Shown here: positions 12,801 to 24,790 of the stretch, one piece after another | Position numbering within the stretch: position 1 is the stretch's first letter | How the letters are laid out: each line of letters starts with the position of its first letter | NCBI RefSeq assembly: GCF_040807025.1 | Contig: NC_090964.1 | Coordinates: 2,728,001-2,792,000 of the forward strand | Direction: 5' to 3' | Length of the DNA: 64,000 nt | Source of the DNA: Struthio camelus | Taxonomy: Eukaryota > Chordata > Aves > Struthioniformes > Struthionidae | The notes under the pieces: model-generated | The model's database searches: none | The model's input: only the letters and a program-made list of their open reading frames with translations | Told to the model about the DNA's origin: nothing | Position numbers and translations under genes: made by a program

Positions 12801-13895
12801 TCCATTGTGCCAGCCTCTGAAACGCTCACGGGGGGAACCTACAGAGTTGATTTAGTATTTCTTTCATGCAATGGGCAAAAGGAAATTGTGCAGAGGGAGT
12901 GAGATGAGTAGTGGAAATTCACAGACAACAATGCTTAACATTGGCTTATCAGCTGCTCTGCTTCCAAAGGAACATCATGTACTTTCAAAGTCTAGACCCA
13001 TTCTGACTCTAGAGAATAAGCATTGGTGACAGGGACCAGCAGGGATCACACTCCCCTGTTCACTTGCCCAGTAGGTTGCACCATGTGGCTCTGATCCTGC
13101 TGGCAGCATTTGGTGCTTTCAGAGTTCCTGTGTTGGTATTTCATGTGGTTTGTGTTACTGCTCTTTTCATTGAACAGGGAGGCAGAGTGCACGCAGAGTT
13201 TCTCTGCTAGAATGCTGCTCCTCTATGTGATTGCATTCCACAGAGAGCTTTCCTCCACTAATAAAATGTGGTTTTGCTTTTGGAAAGAGATTGCTGGATA
13301 TTTGCTGATAATACTTTCTAACCTAAAAGTGTTTCTGAAATTTGCAAAACTAATATGTGATTATCAACAGCAGGTATTCTGCTAACAGGCTCTGTCTCAG
13401 AAGGAGATGAGCCCAAGGAGCCATACTAGAGGCACACAAAATGAGCTTGGTGATGATGCACTGATGCTATTCATACCCTGAAAGCAGGAGCAAGGCAGCT
13501 TGGTGTGAAAGAGAAGTCCTGATACTGTGCCAGAGCTGTGGGGAATGACCCAGGGACTACCGTCTGGTTAGCCCCAAATTATCCCCAAAGATTAGTCAGG
13601 ATCTAGTGCTCCAGATATAAAGACCAAAAATACCATTAATGTTACTTAACAGGATCATATGGGAAGCAGTTATAGTAAAAGAAGCTTAATTTTATATTTT
13701 GATTGTATTGCAAGTTTGGTTGATAAAGGTAACTGCATATTCAAGATTTTTTTTTTTTTTAGTTAGGCTTGCATGGCATTCAGTGTTTTCTTGCCAGCAG
13801 TCACTGCAGCCAGGCTTTATGTGCATCCCCAGGACTGAAAGTGGTAAATAACAGTCAAAAACTGCCCAGGCCACTCAATAAGCTGGGCCACTGCA
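9807..13895. other. Intergenic DNA, GC-richer part; possible PTAFR 5' region
   Basis: No coding gene recognised. The stretch 10500-12500 is GC-richer than its surroundings and therefore carries several overlapping open frames on both strands, all without recognisable products. The one spot with regulatory character is 10992-11178, listed separately. A short poly(T) run lies near 13748-13760. Confidence 0.5.
10992..11178 (+). promoter_or_regulatory. Candidate ETS/AP-1 element followed by a strong splice donor
   Basis: GGAAGTGACTCA at 10992-11003 fuses an ETS/PU.1-type GGAAGTG to a perfect AP-1 site (TGACTCA). Such composites are typical of myeloid regulatory DNA. About 175 bp downstream, CCCTGAG|GTAAGA at 11178/11179 is a near-consensus donor on the same strand. 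PTAFR has non-coding 5' exons in mammals and is strongly expressed in leukocytes. I therefore infer this may be a PTAFR promoter with a non-coding first exon, 10 kb upstream of the coding exon. No transcript evidence is available. Confidence 0.3.
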
Positions 13896-14180
13896 AACAA
13901 AACTCATTTTAATGCTGAATGCAAAGTTGTGCACGCAGAAAGAGGCAGTGCTGTGGTCCCAGTGAAGCAGGGGAGCTGTATCCCCGAGCAGCAGCTGGAA
14001 AGGGTGCAGCATTTGGGGAGTGCTGGATCTGGGTGCTGTATGGGTGAAGGGGGGGGGAGGCTGATGAGCCCTCTCAATGCATAAACAGGCACACAGTAAT
14101 CCAGGAGGGAGGAAGGGAGCTGTTCTTCATGTTCCTATATAGCAAGAGTACCAGCAGCTCTGATTCTAGGCCTGCGTCTA
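13896..14180 (+). mobile_element. Possible ancient CR1-like relic
   Basis: The phrases TTAATGCTGAATGCAAAGTTGTGCACGC (read in two overlapping parts) and CAATGCATAAACAGG resemble the RT-region landmarks of old CR1/L3-type LINEs in sense orientation, with spacing roughly as expected. The stretch between them is too diverged to read in frame. It includes a G-run at 14050-14057. This could be chance similarity. Confidence 0.35.
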
Positions 14181-17100
14181 CTTTTCTTGCTTTAAATGCA
14201 ATAGCTGAAAATGGGAACTCCCCAAATAGCTAAGAGCTGGAGCAGTGCAAGGCAAGCAAAAGGCCAATCTGCATGACCAAGTGGTTGTTTCGGGCATTTC
14301 TGTGAATTTTGAGGCCAAATCTGAGCATTTGAGGCACAGCTGAAAGAGAAGCAAATCTAGAGAGAGATGAGGAGGCACTCGCCAGCACTGATTCTGTCAG
14401 ATCCAAGCTCTGGGCAGTTAGAGGTCTCCTGCCTCCAGTGGGAGCGTTTAAATCAGAAAGCAGAGTTTCATATCACCATTAGAGCTTCCACCCTGCAGAT
14501 CTCCTGGTGTCTTTCATAAAAGTGAATTTGGTATTTTACTATATTTCGGTTCTCTGAGTTTTAAAAAAGAGCTTCTTCAGACCCTGAATTCAGTGACGAG
14601 AACGTGCCCAGAGTCAGTGTCAGAGCCTACGCAGGGCTGAGCAGAGGAAGGATGCAGATTTCTGATGGCAACCCCTCCCCAGTCCAAAACCTCCTGGGCT
14701 TCATTTTCCCGTAACAGCTTGGCAGCAGCAGGACAGCACACTTTGTTCTGCAGTTGCTATAGCCTTTGCTAACCTCCCCTCCCCCACTGACAAGACATCC
14801 TCACTGGCTTCGCCTTCCAAAGCCGTGGAGTGGCTGCCAGTCAGTCTGATTGGTGTGCTTTTATTTTGTGTTTAATTTCAGCTCCCAGAATCAGTCTCAT
14901 GGGCTAGAGTATTAGGAAAGCTCTGACAGGTTCGCAAAGGAGCAGGTTCCCCTGTGCATCCCTCCAGCTGCTTGTAAGGAAGGGAGAAGGAAGGAGGCAG
15001 GTGGGCAGCAGAGGAGAGGAGGCTGCTGGAGCCTCCATCCCAGCACAGATCGGTAATGTCACTGCAGGATCCCGATCTCACCCTTCGGGTCACCCTGATG
15101 GGGCCCAGTGCAGAGGGAGCCCGGCTCTTCCCTGGACCCCAGGACCAGAGAGGGTAGCACATCTGCCTGCTCTGTACAGCCAACTCCTTGGGTGTAGCCC
15201 ACCCCTGCTCAGGCAAGGCAGGATCTCCCAGGTCTGTGCAGAGTCATTGCTGCAAGGCTCAAACATTCTGTCAGTGTCTGGATCCGGTTTTGCTCAGTTG
15301 GCTCCTCTGTCCCTCCAACACCCTCTGCTGCTGCCACGTGGGACAGGAGTGATTTCTTACATGCTCCAAGTGCACTGTGCACCCAGTCTCACAGCCGGAA
15401 GTCATCTGTGCAGGGACGAGGGAAGTGGATCAGGGAGCTGCTGGCCTGAATGCTATTTCTGAGGGTTTGGGATTTCAGACAGGGGCCACTAAGGTGGATC
15501 AGCCCATGACAGGTGCTCTCTAGCCCATCTGGAACTAAGCATGTGAGGGGGAGAGACTCCAGCCTGGGCTCCCGCTCTTGTCCTCATGGAGCCTGTGCTG
15601 TCTCCATGCATCTCTGGATGTTTCAGTGCCTCACTTGAGCAAGGTCTGGGGCAGCAGGACATTGTGGTTTGCACAGCAGTGAGCTGAATGCCTGGCTGGG
15701 GCTCCTGATGGCTGCCATGCACCCCCATGCACAGCCTGCCTCTCCTCGCCCCAGGCTGGAGGCACGTGCTGGGTGCTCATCCCTGTAATGGCTCTGAGAG
15801 AGACTGTATGCACCCTCTGGAGATGGAGGGAAGGAGGGATCCCAAGAGCTGGCCCAGGCAATGAAGCTCAGATCAGCACCAGGCCTTTGCTTGCCCTTGT
15901 CTGGGGACAGAGGGTGGTTTCTGGTGCTGCGCTGGGTGCCTTGATGCTGTACAGCCCACCTTCTTGGGGCCTCAACAGTGCCATATAGCCACACACAGCC
16001 TCATCCCAGAGTCTGGGATTGCCTGAGGCCCAGCAGGCCAGAAGTCAGTGTCTCAGCAGAATAGTGTTGCCTCTCTGCACCTTACTCCTCTGCTGGTGCC
16101 CCATTTCCCCCAGCTGATGAGGAGGTTACGTGTCCTCCCAAGGAGTCAGGGATGCCCATTGTCTCTGTGTCTGCTGAAGATCCCTGAGATAAAAGGAGAC
16201 TTGGCATGGCTATATGCCCAGCTCCGTTTAGCCCTAACACAAGTGCAAAGGAGACCATGCTAGGGAATGAATTTGTCCATGGGATTTACGAGTTTTCTGG
16301 TGCTTCCTTTTCTTGGAGTTATTAAATCATCACTCTCCCAGTTTCTGCCATACAGCTGTTCATAAGAAGGATGTTCAAATGCTTAATCCCTGATCTAAGT
16401 AGGGACAGGGAGTGGATTCCTATTCGATCTTTAGAGAAGAACTCCAACTTCTCTCTCTTTCAGGATCATTACAAGTGGAGATACTTTGAGGAAACAGCTT
16501 TAAGGACTTTCCAGATCTTTGCTGTGGTTACTTGCCTTTCCTCTACAGCTTATTTTATTTCTCATTTCCTTTGAGCTGATGTCACACATTTCCTCTTCTT
16601 TAGTGACACTGCAGTTACGGTGTCGTTGCTCCCATTCTGGTGTTCTGCTCTTGAAAACCGTCTGTGTGGAGAACTTTTGGCCCCAGATCAGAAAAAATAA
16701 CATCTGGAAGAGGACCAAGGACCCTCAGTAAGACATCCATCACTGCTCTACTAAAGCTGAAAATGGACATATTACCCTGAATCCATTCGACTGTGGTAAG
16801 CACAAAATAGAATTTATTGGTACTGTTACTCTTGGAAGATGCTTTTGCTCATGATATAGCTTGTGTTAGTGTGATCTTTGCAGCTTGCAGATGTGAGCCA
16901 GTAAGTCCTTACTAAGAGAGCATGGCCCATGGGACAAAGTGCTGAAGTGGGAGCAGAGTCTGCAATTGCCCCAGCCATGCTCTGCTGCACAGCCGTTTAC
17001 TTCCCTCTCCATTTCTGTGTCCAGTAAAGTTAACGACATAAGCCACTTGGGATTATTGGTTGGGGCAGCAGGTAGTAGCTTGGGCTAGAGCTGCCAGGAG

Positions 17101-19258
17101 TTTTGGTAATGCTGTGCAACCTGTTGCAGCAGAAAATGGCACCCGTATCTGTTAGCTTGCACTCTGACCACTGCGTGTTGTTCTCCCTTCTGCTGGCACG
17201 GAGGAGATGTATATATTTTATACAAAGGGGAACTGTTTCAGCAGGAGAGACTGAGTGAGATCCCCCATACCATCCCTCAGAGCCTAGAGCTTAGGACATC
17301 TTATGAGTACACAGGAGATGTGAGTTCGAGTTCCTCAGGCTGAAGAGGGAAGTGGGGTATTAAGTAAATTTAGAGGGGAATGGTGCCATGTTCTCTTCTA
17401 GCCATATTTTGTAGCTTGACAAGTGAGAAGGGAAAAACAACTCTCTCAAGGTTTCCTGAAGGACCTTATCATTGGCACCGCACAGCCTAACACTGTCATG
17501 ACACATGAGCTCTGCCAAATCCTGCTGGGGCTGTACAAGGCATTGCCATCTCCCACTGCACATTCTGTACCTCTGCTGGAGGTTTCTGCTCCATACCAGA
17601 CTTAATAGCGTAAAGCATGTCCTTGCATCCATCTCTCCTTGTCAGAGCCCAGCCCTTTAGCTTAGCTCAAGCCTATCCTCCTCAGGTGCAGAGCTTTGCA
17701 GTGGAGCAGGACATGCAGGTTCACTTTCCCTCCTGCCCTATCTGCTAAATCTGGCAGGCCTGGAGAGCCTATCAGTAAAGTTTACCAGAGCTCCTGGGTA
17801 AAGTTTGGAGGCAGCTGTACCCACATGCCGCCTCAGAAATGGAGGGTTAAAGGGACTTAGCAGCAGCACAGTCATGACAGACTTTGTGAATAACAGCTGT
17901 GCATATGTATTGGATGTGGGCATTTCTCTCCTTCTCTCCTCATGAATTCTGCTAGGGAGATGCATTGCCTTCTTGTTTTCCCCACCTTGGGTACCTTCAG
18001 ATCAGGTGCTATAGTGATAGAGCATCTTTAATTTCAAAGATTCCAGCCCCAGGCACCAGAATACTGAAGTTGGCAATTAGTCAGAACACTGGGTTTAGGA
18101 TGCAGATTTAAAAGAACTATAAGGTCTCTAATGATCTTAGGTAATTAGGACTTCATTTTCCTTCTTATTCTAACATTTGACTAGTGTGCCAACACCCGCC
18201 TCTTCACTAGACTCTCTTGCCCCTGCATGGCTTCACCCCTTGCCTGACATATCTGTATTTGCTACAGTGCTCTGCTGAGCTGAGGGATGCGAACCCTTAC
18301 AATTGGCATGTGTCTCTACCAGAGATGTTTCTCAGTGAGTGGTAGAGTTAGGCTTGGACACAGACATTTATTTAAGGCCATATTGTGACAATTACCACTT
18401 TTAATACATAGATAAGGGTGTTGACATGGAGGGAACAGAGCCCGGGCCGCCACCTGCTCTGGAGCCTCTCCACTGGGCAGCAGGGAGTGGAGACATTCTT
18501 CCTCAGAGACATGCCAGACCTCGGCAGCTAGACCCCAGGTGCCATAGCCTAGGGCATGCTCACCTCTTAGATATCACTGCCTGAATCAGCTGCTACCTTT
18601 TAGAGACTGATGATTCCACAGAAGTTTGGCAGAGGTCAAGGTGAAAGAAAAGAGATGCATGTGTCACCTGGTCAACTGCTCTTAGTTTTGCCACAGTACC
18701 TGTTAATTCCTGGGCTTCAGGGCCTCTCCATACTACATGGACCTTGCCAGAAGAATTGAGTCTATAGACTTTTAAACCCCAGTGCTGTCTGGCACCCAGT
18801 AGCCAGGTGGAGGACCAAGGCCAAGTTGTAGACTTCTGTAGTTGTGATGTTGTTAGGGCAACTGTTAGGGGCGAGGAGGCAGAGGCTCAGGAAGGTGACT
18901 GCTGCCTTCCTCTGCTACCAGCTGGGAGGAAGTTCCAAGGGGTTTGCAAAGTCTTCTGAGGAGAGGGAGAGCTTTCCTGAGCTAGAGCTGACTTCCCCAT
19001 TTACACAGGAAAATTGCAAGTGGGCGATGAGGAACCAAGAGCACATGGGCACAAAGAGTGACCCAGCTCTGGGAGAGTGAGACGAGTGTTCATGCATCTG
19101 CTGCTGAGGAAGATCCAGAAAGTTCTGAGGCAGGAGTGTGACTTTTCAGGAGTATTTGAGGGGAAAAGCATGTTGTCTAGGGGCTGATAGAGCTAAGGCA
19201 AGCAACTTTGCAATGTGCAGCACCTAGCATTCCCATCCTAACTTGCATGAGATGTTTA
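14181..19258. other. Intergenic DNA or PTAFR 5' intron
   Basis: No recognised gene. Scattered open frames (for example the 153-codon frame beginning at 15001) have no recognisable domain and lie in GC-rich sequence. A splice-site-bounded candidate exon at 16464-16795 and a weak tRNA-SINE-like B box near 17321-17331 (GTTCGAGTTCC) are noted separately. Nothing else stands out. Confidence 0.5.
16464..16795 (+). other. Candidate non-coding exon upstream of PTAFR
   Basis: A strong pyrimidine tract with CTCTCTCTTTCAG ends at 16463, and 332 bp later a good donor, CTGTG|GTAAGC, lies at 16795/16796, both on the PTAFR strand. The interval is stop-rich, so if it is an exon it is untranslated. The reading is based only on the two splice signals, which also occur by chance in 20 kb. 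Confidence 0.2.
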
Positions 19259-19893
19259 CAGAATCACAGAATGACAGAATGGCCAAGGTTGGAAGGGACT
19301 TGTGGAGATCAGCTAGTCCAACCCCCCTGCTCCAGCAGGGTCCTCTAGAGCACATTGCCCAGGATCGCGTCCAGATGGGTTTTGAATAGCTCCAGCGAAG
19401 GAGACTCCACTGCCTCTCTGGGCAACCTGTCCCAGTGCTCTGTCACCCTCACAGCCAAGAAGCTTTTCCTCAGGTTCAGATGGAACTTGCTGTGGTTCAG
19501 TTTGTGCCCGTTGCCTCTTGTCCTGTCGCTGGGCACCACGGAGAAGAGACTGGCCCCATCCTCTCGACACCCTCCCTTCAGATACTTGTACACACTGATG
19601 AGATCCCCTCTCAGTCTTGTCTTCTCCAGGCTGAACAGGCCCAGCTCTCGCAGCCTTTCCTTACAGGAGAGATGCTCCAGTCCCCTCGTCCTCTTTGTAG
19701 CCCTCCGCTGGACTCTCTCCAGGAGTGCCAAGTTACTCCTGTACTGGGGAGCCCAGAGTTGGACACCGTACTCCAGGTGGGGCCTCCCCAGGGCTGAGGA
19801 GAGGGGCAGGATCACCTCCCTCGACCTGCTGGCAACACTCTGCCTAACGCGCCCCAGGATACCCTTGGCCTTCTTGGCCACAAGGACAATCAT
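19259..19893 (-). mobile_element. Young CR1 LINE, 5'-truncated, RT C-terminal part
   Basis: On the + strand it begins with the reverse complement of the CR1 3' tail (AGAATCACAGAATGACAGAA) and then GGTTGGAAGGGACTTG, the avian CR1 3' hallmark. On the - strand a frame of 182 codons (19893-19345) is open and reads as the end of the CR1 ORF2 reverse-transcriptase protein: [48 protein letters not shown], ending in ILGNVL. The catalytic RT core and the endonuclease are missing because the copy is truncated at about 19893, so it cannot move itself. Over its last 125 or so codons it differs from the copy at 36955 at only three residues, so both belong to the same recent family. Confidence 0.95.
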
Positions 19894-21149
19894 GACTAAT
19901 GGTACACTTTACTCCCAAGGTAAACCACCATTTTCTGCATTTTCAAAGCAGTTTACAGACCCTGGGACCAGCAAGACTAGACTCTATTGGCTCAGATTAT
20001 TTTACAAGACCAGTGAGTTTGCCAAGAACAAGTAACCCAATATTCTTGCCTGTTGCTCTCAAACTCATTTATCTGTATTAGTCAAGTTATCTTCCCATCA
20101 CTTTTAGAGGGAGAGAAATACTAAGAGATCTGCAGTACTGTGTCACAGAGAGGTGAGGTCCTGTCAGGCATTGCACAGGGAGTTAGTGCTAGAGCCAAGA
20201 ACTGGTGTATACATCTCTGGATAGTAAAAGCATCAGATTACAGTCTACAAGGGATTAGACCAAACACCACATGAATATGAGAAAAAATACTATACAACAT
20301 TGATGATACAGGAATTTTATGTGTTGAAACTGTCAGCTAGATCTGAAGAAATACTAATTGAGGTGGGGACAGGTCATATTACAATCCTGAAGGTATCTCT
20401 TTAGGGTCAGTGTTTGTCAATAGCCTCACTGGGGACAGAGGGAAGTACAGAACTGCTGCTGCTAACACTTGGAGTCAATGCAGAAATGGTTAAAAAAAAA
20501 TAGGATCAATAACTTATATTTTACATCATTCGTTCAGTAAAAAAACTGAGAGCTCTGGTAGCCTATGAAGTGAATGTGAGATCCTGTGGTGCCTACAACT
20601 GAGAAACCAAATGTCATCTTTACAACTATAAGCAGCAAAATGTCAGGAAGGGATAAGTATAGGGCGATTCTGGAAATGGCCCTAGTGTGACATTTGTACC
20701 AGATATTGTTCCAGTCTTGGAATTTCTAGTTTTTAAAATAATGTAGGCAAATCAGAAAGTATTAAGAAAGAACCACAGAAAAAAAAAGAGATACAGAAAA
20801 CCTATTTTGCTTATAGCCAAAGAATAAGAAGCTCAGTCTATATAGCTTGAGAGGGAGCAGAATGAGAGTTGATTTTATCTGTTATAAGAACTTTCATGCA
20901 GAAAAGTAATTTGAGATTAGAGATCTGAGATTTGCAATGCAGCAAACAGTACTGGATTAAGATGCAAAGGCTAGTATGACATGGCAATGGGATTGAAGAG
21001 AGGACCAAGGGGACAGAGCATGTGCCTGAGGCTGGAGCCAGGGCAAGGGGGAGAACTCCTGTGGTCACAGACAGCTGAAAATGAAAGGTGGCTTTTGACT
21101 TAGCTGTGGCACCTTAACTGTTATCTGGTTTTATCCTTTACATTTTTAG
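19894..21149. other. Region just upstream of the PTAFR coding exon (intron or intergenic)
   Basis: Ends in a good 3' splice acceptor (ACATTTTTAG at 21149), so the part nearest PTAFR should be intron. A weak MIR-like SINE relic sits at about 20135-20215. A-runs occur at 20490-20499 and 20779-20787. No coding sequence seen. Confidence 0.6.
20135..20215 (+). repeat. Possible MIR-type SINE 3' relic
   Basis: TGTGTCACAGAGAGGTGAGG, followed by CACAGGGAGTTAGTGCTAGAGCC (read in two parts) and AAGAACTGG, resembles the conserved tail of old amniote MIR/CORE-SINEs (track of 'cacag...gtggcagagccgggactagaa'). The copy is short and diverged, so this is tentative. Confidence 0.3.
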
Positions 21150-21207
21150 GTAAGAAGAAAAGCTACAGTAGGAAATTCTGCATCAGAAGCACCAGCTCAG
21201 CAGCGCA
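21150..21207 (+). other. PTAFR: PTAFR 5' untranslated part of the coding exon
   Basis: 58 bp between the acceptor at 21149 and the ATG at 21208. It contains no upstream ATG. The existence of an acceptor here implies at least one non-coding exon upstream, as in mammalian PTAFR. Confidence 0.7.
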
Positions 21208-22254
21208 ATGTCAGGAGAGGGCAAAGGTGGCCCTGAAGGCACCTCATGCCGCATAGACTCTGAGTTTCGCTACACCCTCTTCACTGTTTTCTATAGCATC
21301 ATTTTCATTCTAGGCTTTGTCGCCAACTGCTATGTGCTCTGGATTTTCAGCCGTATTTACCCCACCAAGAAACTCAATGAAATCAAGATATTCATGGTGA
21401 ACTTAACAGTAGCTGACCTGCTCTTCTTGATTACAATGCCCCTGTGGATTGTTTACTATCACCACCATGGAGACTGGATCATGCCTGGGTTCCTCTGTAG
21501 CGTGGCTGGCTGCTTGTTCTTCGTTAATACCTACTCTTCTGTTGCCTTCTTGATGGTCATTACATATAACCGTTACCAAGCTGTGACTAACCCCATTAAG
21601 GCTGCTCAGTTCACCACCCAGAGAAGGGGTATCTACTTGTCAGCAGCTATCTGGATCATAACAGTGGGCAGCTCTTTGTATTATCTTTTTGATGATAATA
21701 CTAATAAGGAGGAAATTGGCTCAATGAATTTCACCCGGTGCTTTGAGCGCTATGGTAACTCCAATAGCAGTGTTCCAGCTGTTCTCGCTATTCATGTGAT
21801 CATCTGCATCCTTTTCTATATCATTTTCCTATTTATCTTAGGATGGAACATTGTCATTATCAGGACCCTCTTCTCTAAGTCAATGCAGGAGCGGAAGAGT
21901 GCTCATGTCAAGCAAAGGGCGCTCTGGATGGTTTGCACGGTGCTGGCTGTGTTCATCATAAGCTTTGTACCTCATCACATTGTGGACCTGCCCTGGACCC
22001 TCACTGTTCTGGAACAGTGGCAGAAGGACAATTGTCTGTTGCGCCAACAGCTCAACGATGCTCACCAGGTGACTTTGTGCCTGTTGAGCATGAACTGTGT
22101 ATTGGACCCAGTCATCTACTGCTTCCTCACCAAAAAGTTCCAGAAGCACCTTTCAGAAAACCTCAAAAGCATGAAAGGTAGTCGCAAGTGCTCCAGGCAA
22201 ACCACGGACACAATGATTGACGCCATTCACCAGGAGGATGCCATCAGGATCTAG
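21208..22254 (+). CDS. PTAFR: Platelet-activating factor receptor, complete 348-aa intronless CDS
   Basis: PTAFR is the plasma-membrane class A GPCR for the phospholipid mediator PAF; it signals mainly through Gq and Gi in leukocytes, platelets and epithelia. The frame is uninterrupted for 348 codons (human 342). Seven hydrophobic segments lie at about 23-47, 59-82, 97-119, 140-160, 190-218, 238-260 and 284-306. Family hallmarks: N40 in TM1, NLTVAD with D70 in TM2, C97 and C178 for the TM3-ECL2 disulfide, YNRY at 120-123 in place of DRY, VPHH at 254-257 in TM6, and DPVIY at 300-304 in place of NPxxY. Stretches such as [25 protein letters not shown] and [12 protein letters not shown] match mammalian PTAFR. 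N-glycosylation sequons are at N174 and N186 in ECL2. The first 14 residues are Gly/Glu-rich and unlike the human start. The ATG at 21208 is chosen because it is the first after the acceptor and the next Met (63) is beyond TM1. Confidence 0.98.
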   Translation: MSGEGKGGPEGTSCRIDSEFRYTLFTVFYSIIFILGFVANCYVLWIFSRIYPTKKLNEIKIFMVNLTVADLLFLITMPLWIVYYHHHGDWIMPGFLCSVAGCLFFVNTYSSVAFLMVITYNRYQAVTNPIKAAQFTTQRRGIYLSAAIWIITVGSSLYYLFDDNTNKEEIGSMNFTRCFERYGNSNSSVPAVLAIHVIICILFYIIFLFILGWNIVIIRTLFSKSMQERKSAHVKQRALWMVCTVLAVFIISFVPHHIVDLPWTLTVLEQWQKDNCLLRQQLNDAHQVTLCLLSMNCVLDPVIYCFLTKKFQKHLSENLKSMKGSRKCSRQTTDTMIDAIHQEDAIRI

Positions 22255-24790
22255 TGCAGTCCTGTTCTGATTGCAGAGACTGAGATATATGAATCAGTCA
22301 CCTGTCTTTCTCAAGAGGATGCAGAGAGGAATGCAACAGAGGACCAAGATCTTACGTTTCCTTTTTTCCATTAGACAGACGAATGAACACTCATTGCTTC
22401 TATCAGATGCAATTGGCAGACCTGGAACCTGTAATGGGCTGGCACAAAAGTACCTTCTCTCTTGGCTGGTGTTTCATGAGCACGGAGAACAGCTCAGACA
22501 ATCTGCTTTTGTGAAAGAAATCTGCCATTGTCTTCTCCCAGTGAATGGCTAGAAGCTGAACGCACTGAAAATATCCATTGTGTAAGCCTAGGTAGGACTG
22601 TCTCTGGTCCTTTGCCGGCCCAGCTCCCATGAGGAATCCAATCTCAGAGCTGTAAGAGACTCCTAAAAGACCTGGGAAAACAGACCCAGCTGCTAAAAGA
22701 TCTGGGAGAACAGACCAACCTGCTAACATCAAGTTACTTTTCTGAGCAGCTTGTATGGTTCTGTGAGGAGAGTCTGAGCTGAATAATTGTTCGAATGGCT
22801 AGAAGGTACCTAGTCCAAGGAGTTCCTCATGGTGCCATCCTGATGGCATCTCTGACTCCTTATCTGTTTGTGTGCCCTGCTGGGCTCCATACTTGACAGA
22901 TACCTGGAAACAGCTATTATGAAATTTTGCCTTGGATCTCAGCTCTTGAATCAGCCAAGTAAGTGGATTAGGAGGCAAGAAAAAGAAGAGAAATTGGCAG
23001 TGCCTGGAGAAGTTCTGCCACAGCCCCTATCTCCAAATAAGCATTATGTCTGAAGGGGACTATTGTCTGCCCTGACTTCCTGAATGATGGCAGAAAGGGC
23101 AGACAAGTGACGTCCTGCTCTCAGAAATTCAGCTCAGAAAATTCAGAAAATTTTGGCTGACTGCCTGTGTCCATGTAGATTCAATCTCACTTTGCAGTCT
23201 CCACATAATGGGACTGTTGTCCACATGGGCATTAAGCAGAAATAAGTTTAAAATGCTTCAGTATCTTTCCTCTTACTTATTTAAATTCAGGTTATAAAAA
23301 GCATCTATACAATCTCCTTCCCCCAGCCATTTTATTTCTGCTATGAAGAAATTAAGCTGACTAGTTCTTGATATCCTACCACAAATGAAGTATTAGCTTG
23401 TGGGCCAGTCCTGGCCACGTTCTAAATCAGTGCTGTCACAGTGATACAGTACAAGATGCAGATGTGTAATTCACGCATTCAAATAAGAGTTGGGACTCCT
23501 CGCTCAGGGCTGGTTGCAGTCAGTAGGGGCCCAGGGCAAAGTGGTTTTCCAGGGGTGCTGACTTTTGTACAAATCATGAGACACTTGAGGTTCCTTTTCT
23601 GACCCAATTGCTCAATGCAGCAGAGGAAATAGGGCAGAGAAGGGAACTTTCTTGTTTTTACAATGATTTTTGGTTCCTCAAACTACATATGAGAGTCTGA
23701 TTGATGACAGGAAAAGCACAGCTGCTATGGTGACACTCATTATTTATGTGCATGAACAGCAGCCTTCCTACACCAGCCAGCAGAGAATTTGGAAGATAAG
23801 CTTTCCAAAGACAGGATCAATATTAGTATCAGACTTTGCCAATGTTCAGTGGAGACGGAGGTCCTTCAGCTGTATCCCCTGAAGATCCTTTTATGCTTGG
23901 GTGTGTGAAGAGGCAAAAGAATTAAGGCATTTCTTTTTCTAATGCCATGTGCCAGGGTCAGCCAAGCACTCCAGGCCCAGTGCCAGGCAGAAGAAAGAGT
24001 TTGATCATAATGAGAATGCATTTGCCTCCTTGTCCTGAACTCTGCTCCTGTAATGGCCACCCATAAAGCCCATCTGAAGGAATCTCCTAGCAGAGAGAGA
24101 TTTCCCTGACTATGTGGAACAGGCACTGCACAGTCATGCTCAAAGTTCTGTCCTGAATCTGCAGGCATCTGAACCACAGTGCACAGCAAAGTTGGTGATT
24201 TCTATAACTTAAAAGCCTGGAGCCCACTTGCTGGAGGAATTTGCTTTTGCAAGCAGAGCAGCTCTTGCAGCTGGCAGGCAGGGTGGAATTGTTCTCTTTT
24301 CCCCTCACCATCCGGGGCAACAGCAGAGCTCTCTGGCTTCACAGCACTTTATGGTTGGAGTCTGGCCGCTCTTAGAGGAAATGGAAAGGGATTATTTTAT
24401 GTGGAGATTTGATGGTTTTCTTCTGCTTATTCCTGTAAAGCTTGCAACAGAGCTTACAGTTCAGGCTATTCATTGTGGGTAAATAACGTGCTTTACTTCA
24501 CAAAAAGCAGTGCTTTACTTCACAACAGTGTGGACTCAGAGAACAAACGTGAACTTCTTGCATCTAAAGGAAAGAGTAAACGGAGGAAAAGCCCCTGAGG
24601 ATACTTCAGGAGGATATATTGAAGTAATTAAGTTAGCAACAACATATTTTTAAAAAACAACCCTGAGCTTCTACTTCTGTTCCTGGAATGACTCTTCCAG
24701 TTTTACAGAGGAAGCAGTATTAAACTGCTTTACTTTGCAGTAAGACAGATCCTCAAAAGTTGTTTTAAATAAACTTTGCTCCCAAATGTT
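22255..24790 (+). other. PTAFR: PTAFR 3' untranslated region (probable extent)
   Basis: About 2.5 kb of non-coding sequence between the stop codon and the only canonical AATAAA downstream (24768). No intron signals or coding frames of note. The length of the mature 3' UTR is inferred; shorter polyadenylated forms with variant hexamers cannot be excluded. Confidence 0.55.
24768..24773 (+). terminator. PTAFR: Probable PTAFR polyadenylation signal
   Basis: AATAAA in TTTTAAATAAACTTTGC, followed within 60 bp by TG/T-rich sequence (AAATGTTTTGCCC). It sits on the right strand about 600 bp before the EYA3 CpG island. Confidence 0.6.

Noticed and set aside
15001-15462. 153-codon + strand frame in the PTAFR upstream region
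   Set aside because: Composition follows local GC content. There is no domain, no promoter and no polyadenylation signal in the right place.
17270-17345. tRNA or SINE around GTTCGAGTTCC
   Set aside because: The B box is good, but I cannot find a matching A box and stem. Too weak to list as a repeat.
19355-20035. 226-codon + strand frame (and the 235-codon frame at 37073-37780)
   Set aside because: These are antisense shadows of the CR1 reverse-transcriptase frame on the opposite strand. The two are alike only because the CR1 copies are alike.
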